Shown here one piece after another: positions 53,771 through 62,708 of a stretch of 64,000 bases of DNA; within the stretch, counting starts at the first letter, position 1, and every line of letters begins with the position of its first letter. The stretch comes from Pseudorhodoplanes sp. (GTDB lineage Bacteria > Pseudomonadota > Alphaproteobacteria > Rhizobiales > Xanthobacteraceae). The notes beneath the pieces were generated by a model. The model was not told the DNA's origin and searched no databases. It saw only the letters and a program-made list of their open reading frames with translations. The stretch lies in assembly GCA_022843165.1 (NCBI GenBank), contig JALHOD010000001.1, forward strand, positions 251,678 to 315,677. Reading direction: 5' to 3'. A program made the translations under genes and the position numbers.

Positions 53771-53792
53771 TTTATTTTAAGCTTAAAATAAA
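53771..53792. promoter_or_regulatory. 22-bp perfect palindrome, candidate operator
   Basis: The left half TTTATTTTAAG and its exact complement CTTAAAATAAA abut with no spacer. The palindrome is 100% AT except for the central GC, in the gap between kynureninase and the ABC operon, 116 bp before the binding-protein ATG. It could be a repressor operator or an AT-rich stem. It does not match the MarR-linked motif. Its strength against a GC-rich background makes chance unlikely. Confidence 0.6.
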
Positions 53793-53859
53793 GCCGGATC
53801 CTGCTTTTCCGGACGGCAGCGGGCGGCCTCTCCTAGGACAGAAGTCCGGCTCGCCGCGC

Positions 53860-55035
53860 TCAAGCGAGCGCCCGGGCCATCGCCGCGACCGCCTGGGCGA
53901 TGTCATCGGCGGTGTGGTAGCAGCCGAAACCGAAACGAATGCGATGGCCGCGCACATCGGTCACGATCCCGGCTGCAGCCAGCCGGTCATGAATGCGGCC
54001 CGCCTCCGGCGTCTCGAAACTCAGGAAATGGCCATGCTGGGGCATTTTGACCGGCGTCACCAGCCTGGCACTTTCCAGCGGTGCGATCCCGGCCGATGCA
54101 ATCGCCGTCAGGAATTGCACCTGCAACGCCACCACATGCGTGTGGATCGCCGCAACCGACAGGCCCATTCGGTCCATCCAGCCAAACACGGCGGCCATGC
54201 GATACAGCCCGCTCGGGTCGAAGGTCGCACCCATGAACCGCGAACCATCGGCGCCATAGGCCACCTTGCCGACGGCGCTGTCACCGAGCGCCCCGAAGCC
54301 TCCGAACCATCCGGTGTCGCGCGGGCGCGGCGCATACCCTTGCGGACAATGCATGAAGCAGGCGCCCTCTCCCGCCATCGCGTATTTGTAGCCGCCGGCC
54401 AGATAGAAAATCCGCGATGCGACGGCGGCGAGATCGGTCGGCAATGCGCAGAACCCGTGATAGCCGTCGATGGCGATCAGCGTCTCGCGCGACGCCACCG
54501 ATTTTACGATCGCGCCGATATCGCCGCAGGTCGCGCCCGAATTGAAAAAAACATGGCTGACAAAGACGAGGTCATGGTCGCCAAGACGCGCGGCCTTGCA
54601 GAAACGGTTCGGAAACGACTCCAACGGCTCGGCGGCGATGCGCTCCACCGCAACCATCTCGTCTTCTTCCAATCGCGCGATCTGCCGTGCGAAGGAATGG
54701 AATTCCGAATCGCTGGTCAGAATGCGCGAGCGCTTTTTCGCCGGCAGCGCCGACAGCAACCGGCAGACCAGTTCATGCGTGTTGGGCGCAAAGGCGATTG
54801 TGGCCGGATCGGGCAGATTCAGGATTCGCGCAATCCCGCGCTGGACCAGCGGGATCAGGTCGCAGAAAACGGACTCCCACTTGTCGTCGGCGAGCCGCGT
54901 CGCCTCATGCACAGCCTTGTCGTGCGCGCGGCACGCGACGTCCGGCCAATAGTGATGGCTGTGCGCAGCCAGATGAATGCGTGCAGGCGCGGCATCCCGG
55001 AAGATCGAGAAATGCGCATGCAGATCGAGGTTCAT
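53860..55035 (-). CDS. Kynureninase-like class V PLP enzyme
   Basis: The 391-residue protein starts MNLDLHAHFSIFRDAAPARI and has the PLP-binding lysine in YLAGGYKYAMAGEGACFM near residue 220, plus the class V pattern around HVFFNSGATCGDIGAIV. The ATG overlaps the tryptophan dioxygenase stop (ATGA); the longer open frame to 55386 lies inside that gene and is not used. Kynureninase cleaves kynurenine to anthranilate and alanine. The AGEG motif and short N-terminus are somewhat unlike classical KynU, so a related desulfurase or aminotransferase role is possible. Confidence 0.8.
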   Translation of the reverse strand: MNLDLHAHFSIFRDAAPARIHLAAHSHHYWPDVACRAHDKAVHEATRLADDKWESVFCDLIPLVQRGIARILNLPDPATIAFAPNTHELVCRLLSALPAKKRSRILTSDSEFHSFARQIARLEEDEMVAVERIAAEPLESFPNRFCKAARLGDHDLVFVSHVFFNSGATCGDIGAIVKSVASRETLIAIDGYHGFCALPTDLAAVASRIFYLAGGYKYAMAGEGACFMHCPQGYAPRPRDTGWFGGFGALGDSAVGKVAYGADGSRFMGATFDPSGLYRMAAVFGWMDRMGLSVAAIHTHVVALQVQFLTAIASAGIAPLESARLVTPVKMPQHGHFLSFETPEAGRIHDRLAAAGIVTDVRGHRIRFGFGCYHTADDIAQAVAAMARALA

Positions 55036-56147
55036 TCCGCCGCCCGGTCGGCATAAGCGAAACCGAGCCGCGATTTCAGCTCGGGCGGCAGCGGCGGCAA
55101 CACTGAACGCGGAATCAGGTAGCTTGAGAGCTGGAACAGGTCGCCGAAAATCTGATGCCGGTCCGAGGTCTGCCGCAGATAATCGTGACCGGAGGAGCCA
55201 CCGGTGCCGATTTTCACGCCGATCATCCGGCGCACCATCAGGGAATGCCGGTAGCGCCATAGCGCCATCGACTCCTCGACATCCATCAGGGCCGCCAGCA
55301 GCCGGAACGGCAGTTGCAGCACCGGTTCGTCGCGATAGACGGTGATAAAGAGCGCGGCCTGAATCGCGGCGAACGACATGCGCCAAGCGGAGCGGCCGGT
55401 ATGCGGTTCGAAGATCGCGTTGAACCGCTCCAGGGCGCCCGCGATCGCGCGGGTTTCGATCTCGCGCTGGGTTTCACTCATGCCTTCCACGTTTCGCAAT
55501 TGCTCGGCATCGGAGGTCAGCGAGCGCGTGACGGCCTCACGATAGGCCGTGCTGAAAGTGTAGCCCGACAATTGCACAAAAGGCGTACGCGCGAGCCACG
55601 AATCGAGTTGCTCGATCAGTTTGGGGCCGATCTCTGCCCTGTCAACCCGGGCACGGTCGTCGGCCGAGAGATGCAAGTCGAAGCGTTTGTCGCCGAGCCT
55701 CAGGCGCTCCTCGCTCTTGAGTCCGAGACGGATTTCGATGGTCCGGAACTGTACCGACTGGAAACCCGACGCTGGACTCAGAAGATCACGGAAATCTAGG
55801 AAGTCCAGCGGCCTCATGGTCTCCAGCACATCGAGCTGATGCACCAGCAGTTTCATAATCTCGTTGATGCGCTCGAGGCCATGAACGATGCGCCCGAGGC
55901 GATCATCCTCCACCTGTTCATGACCGAAATCCTCCTGGATCCGGTCCAGTTCATGCAGGATTTGCTTGAACCACAGCTCATAGGCCTGATGCACGACGAT
56001 AAAGAGCATCTCGTCATGCGCCGGAATGCCCAGACGTTCGCTCTCGGGCACCTGCTGGCTGAGCAGTGTGTCGAGCCGCAGATAGTCTGCATAATAGCAT
56101 GGCCACCGCGCCGGCCGATCCGTGGCCATCAGCCCCTCCACTGACAT
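55032..56147 (-). CDS. kynA: Tryptophan 2,3-dioxygenase
   Basis: The 371-residue protein shows YYADYLRLDTLLSQQVPES near residue 20, HDEMLFIVVHQAYELWFKQI near 45, SGFQSVQFRTIEIRLGL, and WRYRHSLMVRRMIGVKIGTGGSSG near 310, whose His is the haem ligand. It opens the indole ring of tryptophan to N-formylkynurenine. At 371 residues it is longer than most bacterial forms of about 280 and resembles the longer animal-like branch. The downstream kynureninase-like gene overlaps it. No formamidase gene was seen, so that step must be encoded elsewhere. Confidence 0.95.
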   Translation of the reverse strand: MSVEGLMATDRPARWPCYYADYLRLDTLLSQQVPESERLGIPAHDEMLFIVVHQAYELWFKQILHELDRIQEDFGHEQVEDDRLGRIVHGLERINEIMKLLVHQLDVLETMRPLDFLDFRDLLSPASGFQSVQFRTIEIRLGLKSEERLRLGDKRFDLHLSADDRARVDRAEIGPKLIEQLDSWLARTPFVQLSGYTFSTAYREAVTRSLTSDAEQLRNVEGMSETQREIETRAIAGALERFNAIFEPHTGRSAWRMSFAAIQAALFITVYRDEPVLQLPFRLLAALMDVEESMALWRYRHSLMVRRMIGVKIGTGGSSGHDYLRQTSDRHQIFGDLFQLSSYLIPRSVLPPLPPELKSRLGFAYADRAAE

Positions 56148-56245
56148 GTCTCAATTTTGACGCTAGAACATCTCTGCAGCAATTCCCAACTTCTCAAACC
56201 CGGCCATCTCATCATTTTTCAGATCGCAACCCCGAGCATTCCGGC

Positions 56246-56557
56246 ATGAACCGTCTCAAGATCTGGCTGTTGCGATTCTGGCGCGGCGAAGTCGCATTGC
56301 GCCGCGCCTTCTGGGACTATTCCGTCATCACCGGATCACTGCTCAACCTGACGACGACATTCGCTGCTCTTGCCGTCGTCGCCGCCGGACTGCCGGCCAT
56401 TCTCGCCATTGCGGTCTTCCTCGCGCCGGCGCCGTACAATTTTCTGGCCGTTGTCGGCGTCTGGCGGAGCGCCGCCCGTTACCAAGGGCCGCAACACTGG
56501 GCCAGTCTGGCGCGCATCGCCGTGGTCGTCTGGGCGATCGTTGCAACAACCATCTAG
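56246..56557 (+). CDS. Small membrane protein, 103 aa, unknown function
   Basis: The protein begins MNRLKIWLLRFWRGEVALRR and has two hydrophobic helices (about 28-58 and 85-102), with a basic N-terminus and SAARYQGPQHWASLARI between them. No family name can be given; similar small two-helix proteins occur in alphaproteobacteria. The frame is divergent to tryptophan dioxygenase and convergent with the AtzD-like gene, which starts on the other strand beyond its end. The longer frame to 56066 lacks coding character. Confidence 0.72.
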   Translation: MNRLKIWLLRFWRGEVALRRAFWDYSVITGSLLNLTTTFAALAVVAAGLPAILAIAVFLAPAPYNFLAVVGVWRSAARYQGPQHWASLARIAVVVWAIVATTI

Positions 56558-56570
56558 GCCTGAGCAAGCC

Positions 56571-57662
56571 CTATGCTCTCTGCGCGATGACAGCGACCGG
56601 GCCGCCGCCGGTCGGGCCCTGATGCTCGGCGCCGCCGGACACGTAAATTTCCGCATGCCCGACCAGCCCCGCCAACACCCCGCAGACAAACCCGCGTGCA
56701 TGGCGGGTCGGGGAAATATCGGAGTCATCGAGCATGGTATGGCGAAACTCCCGCAGCTTGCCATCGAAGCCCGGTTCGGCTTTGGCCAGCATTGCGACAA
56801 GTCTGGACCGCTGCGCGGCCGGCAATTGGCCAGACGAACCGAGACCGACCCGCGCCAGCGCCGAACGCACTGGCTCGACATCGATGCCGTCCGCCATCAC
56901 AGCATGATCGATGATCAGCGGGCCCGACCAGGCCGCCGACATACCGAGCGCCACGATTTCATGCCCGAGCAATTCGATCCCGGCCGAGCAACTGGCGCGG
57001 CCCGACCATAGATCCCATCGCTGGCCGATCGCGGCATCCGTGATCGCCTTGCGTTCGATTTCGCCCAATGCCTCGGCTACGCCCAGCGCACTCGCCGCGC
57101 GCGACAGCCCCATCGATTTCAATGTGTCCGTGGTTGCGACGTTGGTACCGCGCGACCGCGCCTCGCCGATCCGTTGTGCGGTCAATAGAGGGCATTTGAT
57201 CTGCACAAAGTGGACGTCTTTCGCGCTGTCGATCCCGGCATCTCGCATCGCGGCGGCAATCTCGCGTGCAACCATATCGACCTGTCCAAGCCGGCCGAGA
57301 TCCACAAGTGGCAGTTCCGCTGTGTGAGCGCGGCCCACAGCCAGTGCCGGCGCCTGCCCTTCCGTGCCGTCGGCACGCTCGAAGATCGTCCAGTGCGGCG
57401 CCATGCCGCCTTCGGTGCCGCCCGACATCACGAGACAGATTTGCGCAACCTTTTCGTCGGCCAGATACTTTCTGAGAAAATTGCCGAGCGCGAGCGACGC
57501 ATAGCCCCGGCTGAAGTCGTTGACGCAGCCATTGCCCTCAGTCTTGCCGAGCACCGCCATGACTCCCTTGGGATCGAGACGGCCAGCATGGATGGCGGCT
57601 TCGATACCTGCGACGTCGTCCGGCGCAGTTGCGGAAGTGCGATGGATTTTGGCGATCGGCAT
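56571..57662 (-). CDS. Ring-opening amidohydrolase (AtzD/barbiturase family)
   Basis: The 363-residue protein has the three-repeat architecture of cyanuric acid hydrolase and barbiturase: LGKTEGNGCVNDFSRGYAS near residue 40, VMSGGTEGGMAPHW near 83 (Ser of the first dyad), HFVQIKCPLLTAQRI near 150, RASCSAGIELLGHEIVAL near 220, and YVSGGAEHQGPTGGGPVAV near the end. These enzymes hydrolyse a cyclic imide ring with Lys-Ser dyads. Whether cyanuric acid, barbituric acid or another ring is the substrate cannot be told. The neighbouring URC and AtzE/AtzH-type genes suggest pyrimidine or triazine nitrogen recovery. It is downstream of the URC block on the same strand. Confidence 0.87.
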   Translation of the reverse strand: MPIAKIHRTSATAPDDVAGIEAAIHAGRLDPKGVMAVLGKTEGNGCVNDFSRGYASLALGNFLRKYLADEKVAQICLVMSGGTEGGMAPHWTIFERADGTEGQAPALAVGRAHTAELPLVDLGRLGQVDMVAREIAAAMRDAGIDSAKDVHFVQIKCPLLTAQRIGEARSRGTNVATTDTLKSMGLSRAASALGVAEALGEIERKAITDAAIGQRWDLWSGRASCSAGIELLGHEIVALGMSAAWSGPLIIDHAVMADGIDVEPVRSALARVGLGSSGQLPAAQRSRLVAMLAKAEPGFDGKLREFRHTMLDDSDISPTRHARGFVCGVLAGLVGHAEIYVSGGAEHQGPTGGGPVAVIAQRA

Positions 57663-57686
57663 GGGCGGTCCTGCGTCTGGGCTATT

Positions 57687-58226
57687 TCAACAGCACGGCG
57701 CATCGGGATCGAAGTGATCCGCGATGCATTTTTCGAGATGGGGCAAGGCGGATGCGAGGACTGCATTCTGTGACATGCCTGAGCGGAATCTCGCCAGCAA
57801 TTCGCCGCCCATGACAGGAAGATCGATGCCGGTCACATGCCCGTTCTGCACGATGCTGCGCCCGTCGACGATCAGTTCCTGAATATGGCCAGACGTCGCG
57901 CGCGCGAAATGGAGATCGCGCGGATCGAGATCCAGACGGAGCCGACTGCGATTCAACGTCGTTGCGGAATCGAATTCGTTCGAGTTTCTCCGCAATCTGG
58001 TCCTCCACGACAAGGTGATTTCGTTCCAGACGAGATCGGCACGCTCGACAGCGAACGCGGGGCGCTGAAGGTCAGAACCATCGACGACCGCGACGTGCCG
58101 CGCGCCAATCTTGTGCTCGGCCAGTTGCGCGAGCGCAATTTGTCTGTGCCGGCGGCAAAATTCGCTGAGCAGCTGGTACATGTGCTGAGCGAGATGCGGT
58201 CGGATTCCGCCCCGTCGAGCGTGCAA
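57687..58226 (-). pseudogene. Amidohydrolase C-terminal remnant
   Basis: The last 70 residues read HIQELIVDGRSIVQNGHVTG and then AELLARF-like text, as in the beta-strand C-terminus of cytosine-deaminase/atrazine-hydrolase-type amidohydrolases. Upstream, coding character is split over frames (DLQRPAFAVERADLVWNEI in one; other frames stop soon), and the metal-binding barrel is missing. I call it a truncated, probably frameshifted gene between the uracil phosphoribosyltransferase and AtzD-like genes. If once intact it could have deaminated a ring. The identification rests on the short tail only. Confidence 0.5.
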
Positions 58227-58253
58227 GGCAAGTGATAAACGGAATTTCGGCCT

Positions 58254-58883
58254 TTACCGCGTTCCGTACATGCGATCGCCGACATCGCCGAGGCCGGGCA
58301 GAATGTAGCCTTGGTCGTTGATGCTCTCGTCGATCGCGGCGGTCCAGATATGCACGTCGGGGTGATGGGCGCGCACTTTCTCTACCGCCTGCGCCGTAAC
58401 CAGCAGGCAAACGATGCGCACGGACTTGGCGCCAGCCTCTTTCAGTCGGTCCACTGCCGCCACCGCAGAATTTCCGGTTGCCAGCATGGGATGCAGCACC
58501 AGTGCAAGGCGATCCGCCATGTCGTCCGGCGCCTTGAAAAAATATTCCACCGCAACGAGCGTTCGCGGGTCTCGGTAGAGCCCGATATGAGCAACCCGCG
58601 CCGACGGCACCAGATCGAGCATGCCTTCGAGAAAGCCCATGCCGGCGCGCACGATCGGCGCGAACACGAGCTTCTTGCCGGCCAGAATCGGCGATTTCAT
58701 TTTCGCCAGCGGGGTTTCGACCTCAATCATCTCCAGCGGCAGATCGCGCGTGACCTCGTAGCACAGCAAGGTGCCGATCTCGCTGAACAACTCGCGGAAA
58801 ACCTTGGTCGAACGGCTCTTGTCGCGCAGCAGCGTAAGCTTGTGCTGCACCAGCGGGTGATCAACTATGGTGACGCTGTCCAT
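58254..58883 (-). CDS. upp: Uracil phosphoribosyltransferase, URC-associated
   Basis: The 209-residue protein opens [20 protein letters not shown] and ends [13 protein letters not shown], as in uracil phosphoribosyltransferases that make UMP from uracil and PRPP. The PRPP loop reads [17 protein letters not shown]; most enzymes have Asp-Pro-Met, so His stands where Asp is usual. It is 11 bp downstream of the DUF1688 (URC4) gene. In yeast URC6 is also a uracil phosphoribosyltransferase in a breakdown route, so this copy may be catabolic rather than a salvage enzyme. Confidence 0.92.
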   Translation of the reverse strand: MDSVTIVDHPLVQHKLTLLRDKSRSTKVFRELFSEIGTLLCYEVTRDLPLEMIEVETPLAKMKSPILAGKKLVFAPIVRAGMGFLEGMLDLVPSARVAHIGLYRDPRTLVAVEYFFKAPDDMADRLALVLHPMLATGNSAVAAVDRLKEAGAKSVRIVCLLVTAQAVEKVRAHHPDVHIWTAAIDESINDQGYILPGLGDVGDRMYGTR

Positions 58884-58894
58884 GGCAAACCTCT

Positions 58895-60100
58895 TCAGAA
58901 AACCGTTCCGTCACTGATAATGTTGAATGGCGGTCCACCGTCCGCCCGCTTTTGTTTTGCAATCCTGCGTCCCGCCGCCCAGGTGCCGCCTTCCAGCAAC
59001 GCACCAAGCGGAAATTTCTGCGCCGGCAACCCGAGCCTGTCACGCACCAACGGCGCAAGGCGATCAAGCAACGCCACCGTCAGCGCGCGCCATTCCACGA
59101 TCAATTCGGAGCCGACGGGCTGAGGGCGGGTCGCCTGTTCCGGCTCGCGCAGTGCGATCACGCCCATGTCCACGAACAACCCGCCATTGCGGTATTCGGC
59201 CAGCCCGGTAAGCCCGTCGATCTCGCTGACCGCGATGCCGGCGTCGCGCAGTGGTTCAATCAGCGAATAGGACAGCCACTGCGACAGTTTGTGCAGCGGA
59301 ACCAAGCCGTCGGATACGTCCTTGCGACTGATCGCCGGATGCCGCCAGGTATCGCCCAGCGACACGCCGCCAAGAATCATGCGATCCGGCCAGATCGAAG
59401 CGAGATGGACCAGCAGTGCGTGCAGGATGGCAGGGGCAGCCACAATCTTATCCTGCGCCAAAGCGGCAAGATGATCAAATAACCCACCCGGCCGGGCGGT
59501 GTCGCGTTTCGCGAAGACCTTGGGATTGGAAAGCATCGTGCCGCCAAATCGGGCGAGCAATGCCGCGCGGCCGTCGAGGCCGGGGAGCGGATTACCGGCA
59601 CCGGCCTGAAATCCCTTGGCGAGATCATGACCGGTGAGATTTGCAAGCCGCGCGGCATCGGCCCGCAGCGGATATTTCGGATCGCTCGAAAACATCCCGG
59701 CTGCGAACATGCGCAAGCTGGCAAGCGCAAGCCCTTCGGAACGCCCGATCATGAGACCGGTCGGCGCATCCTGGTATGTCCATGTTGCGCCGGCCCCGGC
59801 ATCCAGCAGAACCGAGACAATGGCGAGATCGAAGGCCGCGCGGGCGCGGGTATTCTGGTCCTGCCACTGCGCCTCTTCGTCGATGGTGGCCCAAAGATCG
59901 CGGCCCCCGAACCTGAAATGCCGCCAACGCGCATGCAGCGGCACTTTCAAAGCGGGATAATTGTCGCGGATCACGTCCGCAACAAACGCCGCCGTCGGGT
60001 CAAGCTGCGACAGGTCGATGCGGAAATTCGGCAATGCATTCGCAAGTCCGGCCGCCAGCATCTCATGTGCGCGTTCGCGCACGGTGGCCGCCGACAGCAA
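58895..60100 (-). CDS. URC4/DUF1688 family protein
   Basis: The 401-residue protein has [20 protein letters not shown] near the start, [20 protein letters not shown] near residue 80, [21 protein letters not shown] and [18 protein letters not shown], all typical of the DUF1688/URC4 family required for uracil use as nitrogen source in fungi and many bacteria. The catalytic role of the family is not well defined. It sits between URC1-like and upp genes, matching the known gene set. Confidence 0.9.
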   Translation of the reverse strand: MLSAATVRERAHEMLAAGLANALPNFRIDLSQLDPTAAFVADVIRDNYPALKVPLHARWRHFRFGGRDLWATIDEEAQWQDQNTRARAAFDLAIVSVLLDAGAGATWTYQDAPTGLMIGRSEGLALASLRMFAAGMFSSDPKYPLRADAARLANLTGHDLAKGFQAGAGNPLPGLDGRAALLARFGGTMLSNPKVFAKRDTARPGGLFDHLAALAQDKIVAAPAILHALLVHLASIWPDRMILGGVSLGDTWRHPAISRKDVSDGLVPLHKLSQWLSYSLIEPLRDAGIAVSEIDGLTGLAEYRNGGLFVDMGVIALREPEQATRPQPVGSELIVEWRALTVALLDRLAPLVRDRLGLPAQKFPLGALLEGGTWAAGRRIAKQKRADGGPPFNIISDGTVF

Positions 60101-60153
60101 GGACTCCGCGATAATCCGCTCCGAACCGGAGCTATGGGCGGGATCCGAGATGG

Positions 60154-61407
60154 TCAGAACTCGTCCAGCTTGCGACCGATCACGGATTTGAGGTCGTCCT
60201 CGCTCGGGGTGTCATCCGGCGCGTAATAACCGGCGGCCTTCTTGGCCTCGAGCTCGACCTGCGCGTCGGGCGGAATGAGTTCAGGCGGGATCGACACCCG
60301 TTCGCCGATCTCGATTCCGGAATCCACGATGGCGTCGTATTTCATGTTCGACATCGACATGAACCGGTCGATGCGCTTGATGCCGAGCCAGTGCAGCACG
60401 TCCGGCATCAATTGCTGGAAACGCGCATCCTGCACGCCGGCGACGCATTCGGTGCGCTCGAAATAGGTCGCCGCCTGGTCGCCACCTTCCTGCCGCTTGC
60501 GCGCATTGTAGACGAGGAACTTCGTCACCTCCCCGAGCGCACGGCCTTCCTTGCGGTTATAGACGATGAGGCCGGCGCCGCCCTTCTGCGCTTCCTTCAC
60601 GCATTCGGCGATACCGTGGATGAGATAGGGCCGGCAGGTGCAGATATCGGAGCCGAACACGTCGGAGCCGTTGCACTCGTCGTGCACGCGGCAGGCCAGC
60701 GTCCGCCTGGGATCGGCAATCGCCGACGGATCGCCGAAGATATAGAGCGTGATGCCGCCGATCGGCGGCAGGAACACCTGCAAATCTGGCCGCGTGACAA
60801 GGTCGGGATACATGCCGCCGGTTTGCTCGAACAGCGTGCGGCGCAGATTGTCTTCGCTGACATGAAAGCGATCGGCGATGCCCGGCAGGTACCAGACCGG
60901 ATCAATCGCCGCCTTGGTTACCGCGATGTCGCCGCTGGCGCGCACGATCTCGCCGTCGACCGGCACCAGACCTTTGCCGAGCATGTCGAATTCGGGGATG
61001 GTCAGCCGCGCCTTGGTGATCGCAATGGTCGGGCGGATATCCAGCCCTTCCGCGATTTCCTGCCGAAAATCCGCGGCCACGCGATGCCCCCAAGGGTCGA
61101 GCGAGACGATCCGTCCCGGCTCCGACCATTGCGGGAACGGCCCGACATCGATCACCGGTGCGGTGTTGGTGAGATCGGGCCGCGCAATGGGATTCATCGC
61201 ACCCGAGGACACCGCCAATGCGCGATACAGCGCGTAGGAGCCGCCATGCGCGCCGACAGCATTGCGGTCGCCCGCCGAAGTGACTGTACCGATGACCGGT
61301 CCGCGTTCGCGCGCGGTCGCAGCGCCCCATCTGATCGGGTAGCGCCCCGGCGTCCGATGGCCGGGATGGGAGGTCAGCCGGATATGGCTGTCTCTGTTCG
61401 TGGACAT
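60154..61407 (-). CDS. GTP cyclohydrolase II-like protein, URC1 branch
   Basis: The 417-residue protein has zinc-binding Cys residues in CNGSDVFGSDICTC near residue 245 and KEGRALGEVTKFLVYNA near residue 285, corresponding to the GTP cyclohydrolase II active site. It carries long N- and C-terminal extensions (GHRTPGRYPIRWGAATARE; KAAGYYAPDDTPSEDDL) that typical RibA lacks. This is the URC1 form, thought to act on a UMP-derived ring during uracil breakdown, not on riboflavin synthesis. A 204-bp gap separates it from the GntR gene upstream and probably holds its promoter. Confidence 0.9.
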   Translation of the reverse strand: MSTNRDSHIRLTSHPGHRTPGRYPIRWGAATARERGPVIGTVTSAGDRNAVGAHGGSYALYRALAVSSGAMNPIARPDLTNTAPVIDVGPFPQWSEPGRIVSLDPWGHRVAADFRQEIAEGLDIRPTIAITKARLTIPEFDMLGKGLVPVDGEIVRASGDIAVTKAAIDPVWYLPGIADRFHVSEDNLRRTLFEQTGGMYPDLVTRPDLQVFLPPIGGITLYIFGDPSAIADPRRTLACRVHDECNGSDVFGSDICTCRPYLIHGIAECVKEAQKGGAGLIVYNRKEGRALGEVTKFLVYNARKRQEGGDQAATYFERTECVAGVQDARFQQLMPDVLHWLGIKRIDRFMSMSNMKYDAIVDSGIEIGERVSIPPELIPPDAQVELEAKKAAGYYAPDDTPSEDDLKSVIGRKLDEF

Positions 61408-61611
61408 CCAGATTGCCCCACAAAAGCAAAAAGCCCTCTCCGGCGGACCGAACGAGTGGCTTCAAAAACTAATACTGACGAAGAGAACGCGTCTAGGCAA
61501 GCGCAAACTGCGCGTCAAAATGCCGTGCTTGCAGAATCCATTGGGTTTCTTGCGCTTATACACCGCATCGCGACACTTTATGGCAAACACGGTCAACGCA
61601 CCGTTTACTGG

Positions 61612-62292
61612 TCACAACGACGCGAGATAGGCCTCGTACTCGTCCTTCACGGTGCAGATATGATCACGCATGGCCGCCGCCGCGCGGTCGCGGTCGCCGC
61701 GCATAATCGCTACCACCACCCGGTCATGTTCGACATAGGACTTCGCCAGCCGGCCGAGATTGCGGAACTGCGCGCGGCGGAACGGCTGGACACGCGCCCG
61801 CGTGGCGATCGCGAGTTCGGCGAGATAAGCGTTGTGTGCGCCCGCATAGACCGCGCCGTGAAATTCCTCGTTGATCTCATGATGCCGTTGCGGGTCGCCG
61901 GTCTGGATATGGGCGCGCAACTTGTCATGCAGCCCCTGCAGCGATGCGCGCTCATGCCCGGTCATCCGTTCGGCGGCAAAGCCGGCGCACAAGGCCTCGA
62001 TTTCGGCCATCGCTTCGAACATGCCGATCAGACGCTCATCGCTCGGCCGCGCCACCACCGCACCGTAATGCGCGCGGGTATCAACCAGACCGCTGACCGC
62101 CAGCTGGCGCAAGGCTTCGCGCACCGGCGTGCGGGAAACGCCGAAGCGCCCGGCCAGCCCAGTCTCGTCGAGCGGCGTACCGGGCGGCAGTATGCCCTGC
62201 ACGATCTCGTCGGCGATCTGCAGCCGCAATTCTTCCGCCAATGTAGTCTTGGCCGGCGCCTCACGGCGCGTGATGACAGACGGCGCGCTCAA
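61612..62292 (-). CDS. GntR-family regulator (FadR/FCD subgroup)
   Basis: The N-terminal winged helix holds LAEELRLQIADEIVQGILPP, LDETGLAGRFGVSRTPVREAL and GLVDTRAHYGAVVARP. A C-terminal helical FCD ligand domain has HHEINEEFHGAVYAGAHN with metal-binding His. The start is taken as TTG 62292 because it overlaps the AtzH-like stop as TTGA and puts the DNA-binding part at the right distance; an upstream Met at 62349 would lie inside the neighbour gene. It likely senses a pyrimidine breakdown acid and controls the URC/amidase genes. Confidence 0.88.
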   Translation of the reverse strand: MSAPSVITRREAPAKTTLAEELRLQIADEIVQGILPPGTPLDETGLAGRFGVSRTPVREALRQLAVSGLVDTRAHYGAVVARPSDERLIGMFEAMAEIEALCAGFAAERMTGHERASLQGLHDKLRAHIQTGDPQRHHEINEEFHGAVYAGAHNAYLAELAIATRARVQPFRRAQFRNLGRLAKSYVEHDRVVVAIMRGDRDRAAAAMRDHICTVKDEYEAYLASL

Positions 62293-62696
62293 GAAACAGC
62301 TCCATCGGCATCGTCGATCATGCTGACATGCGCGGCCACCACCCGCCACCCGTCCGGAAAACGCACCCAGGTCTGCATCTGGCGGCCGACCTTCCTGGGC
62401 GACGTGGTGCGATAGAACAAGGTGGATGCAACCGCGCAGTCGCGGCCATAGGCGGTGATCACAGTTCTCGCCAATGTGCGCATCAGGCCCGCGGAGGGGC
62501 GGCCGGCGCGGAACGCCTTGATCTCCGAATAGCCATAGAGATTTTCCGTGCCGCCATAGCGGATGGTGCGCGGATCGTCGCGGAACAGCGCATCCAGAGT
62601 CTCGACATCGTTGGCGATCAGCGCCTGTTCATAGCGATCGAAGGCCGCTTTCACTTCGGCCACCACATCCGGCAGATCGATGTCGTTGGGGTTCAA
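62289..62696 (-). CDS. AtzH/HpxZ-like SnoaL-fold protein (DUF3225)
   Basis: The 135-residue protein has VVAEVKAAFDRYEQALIAND near the start and DALFRDDPRTIRYGGTENLYG, TSPRKVGRQMQTWVRF and WRVVAAHVSMID near the end, as in HpxZ and AtzH, which accompany AtzE-type amidases. AtzH is linked to 1-carboxybiuret breakdown and HpxZ to oxalurate. Uses TTG at 62696 with GAGGA ahead of it. It lies between the amidase (12-bp gap) and GntR genes (TTGA overlap). Confidence 0.85.
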   Translation of the reverse strand: MNPNDIDLPDVVAEVKAAFDRYEQALIANDVETLDALFRDDPRTIRYGGTENLYGYSEIKAFRAGRPSAGLMRTLARTVITAYGRDCAVASTLFYRTTSPRKVGRQMQTWVRFPDGWRVVAAHVSMIDDADGAVS

Positions 62697-62708
62697 GTCA
62701 CGTCCTCA

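Noticed and set aside
60391-62415. Plus-strand 674-codon frame
   Set aside because: Antisense to URC1, GntR and AtzH-like genes; composition is that of a GC-driven shadow frame.
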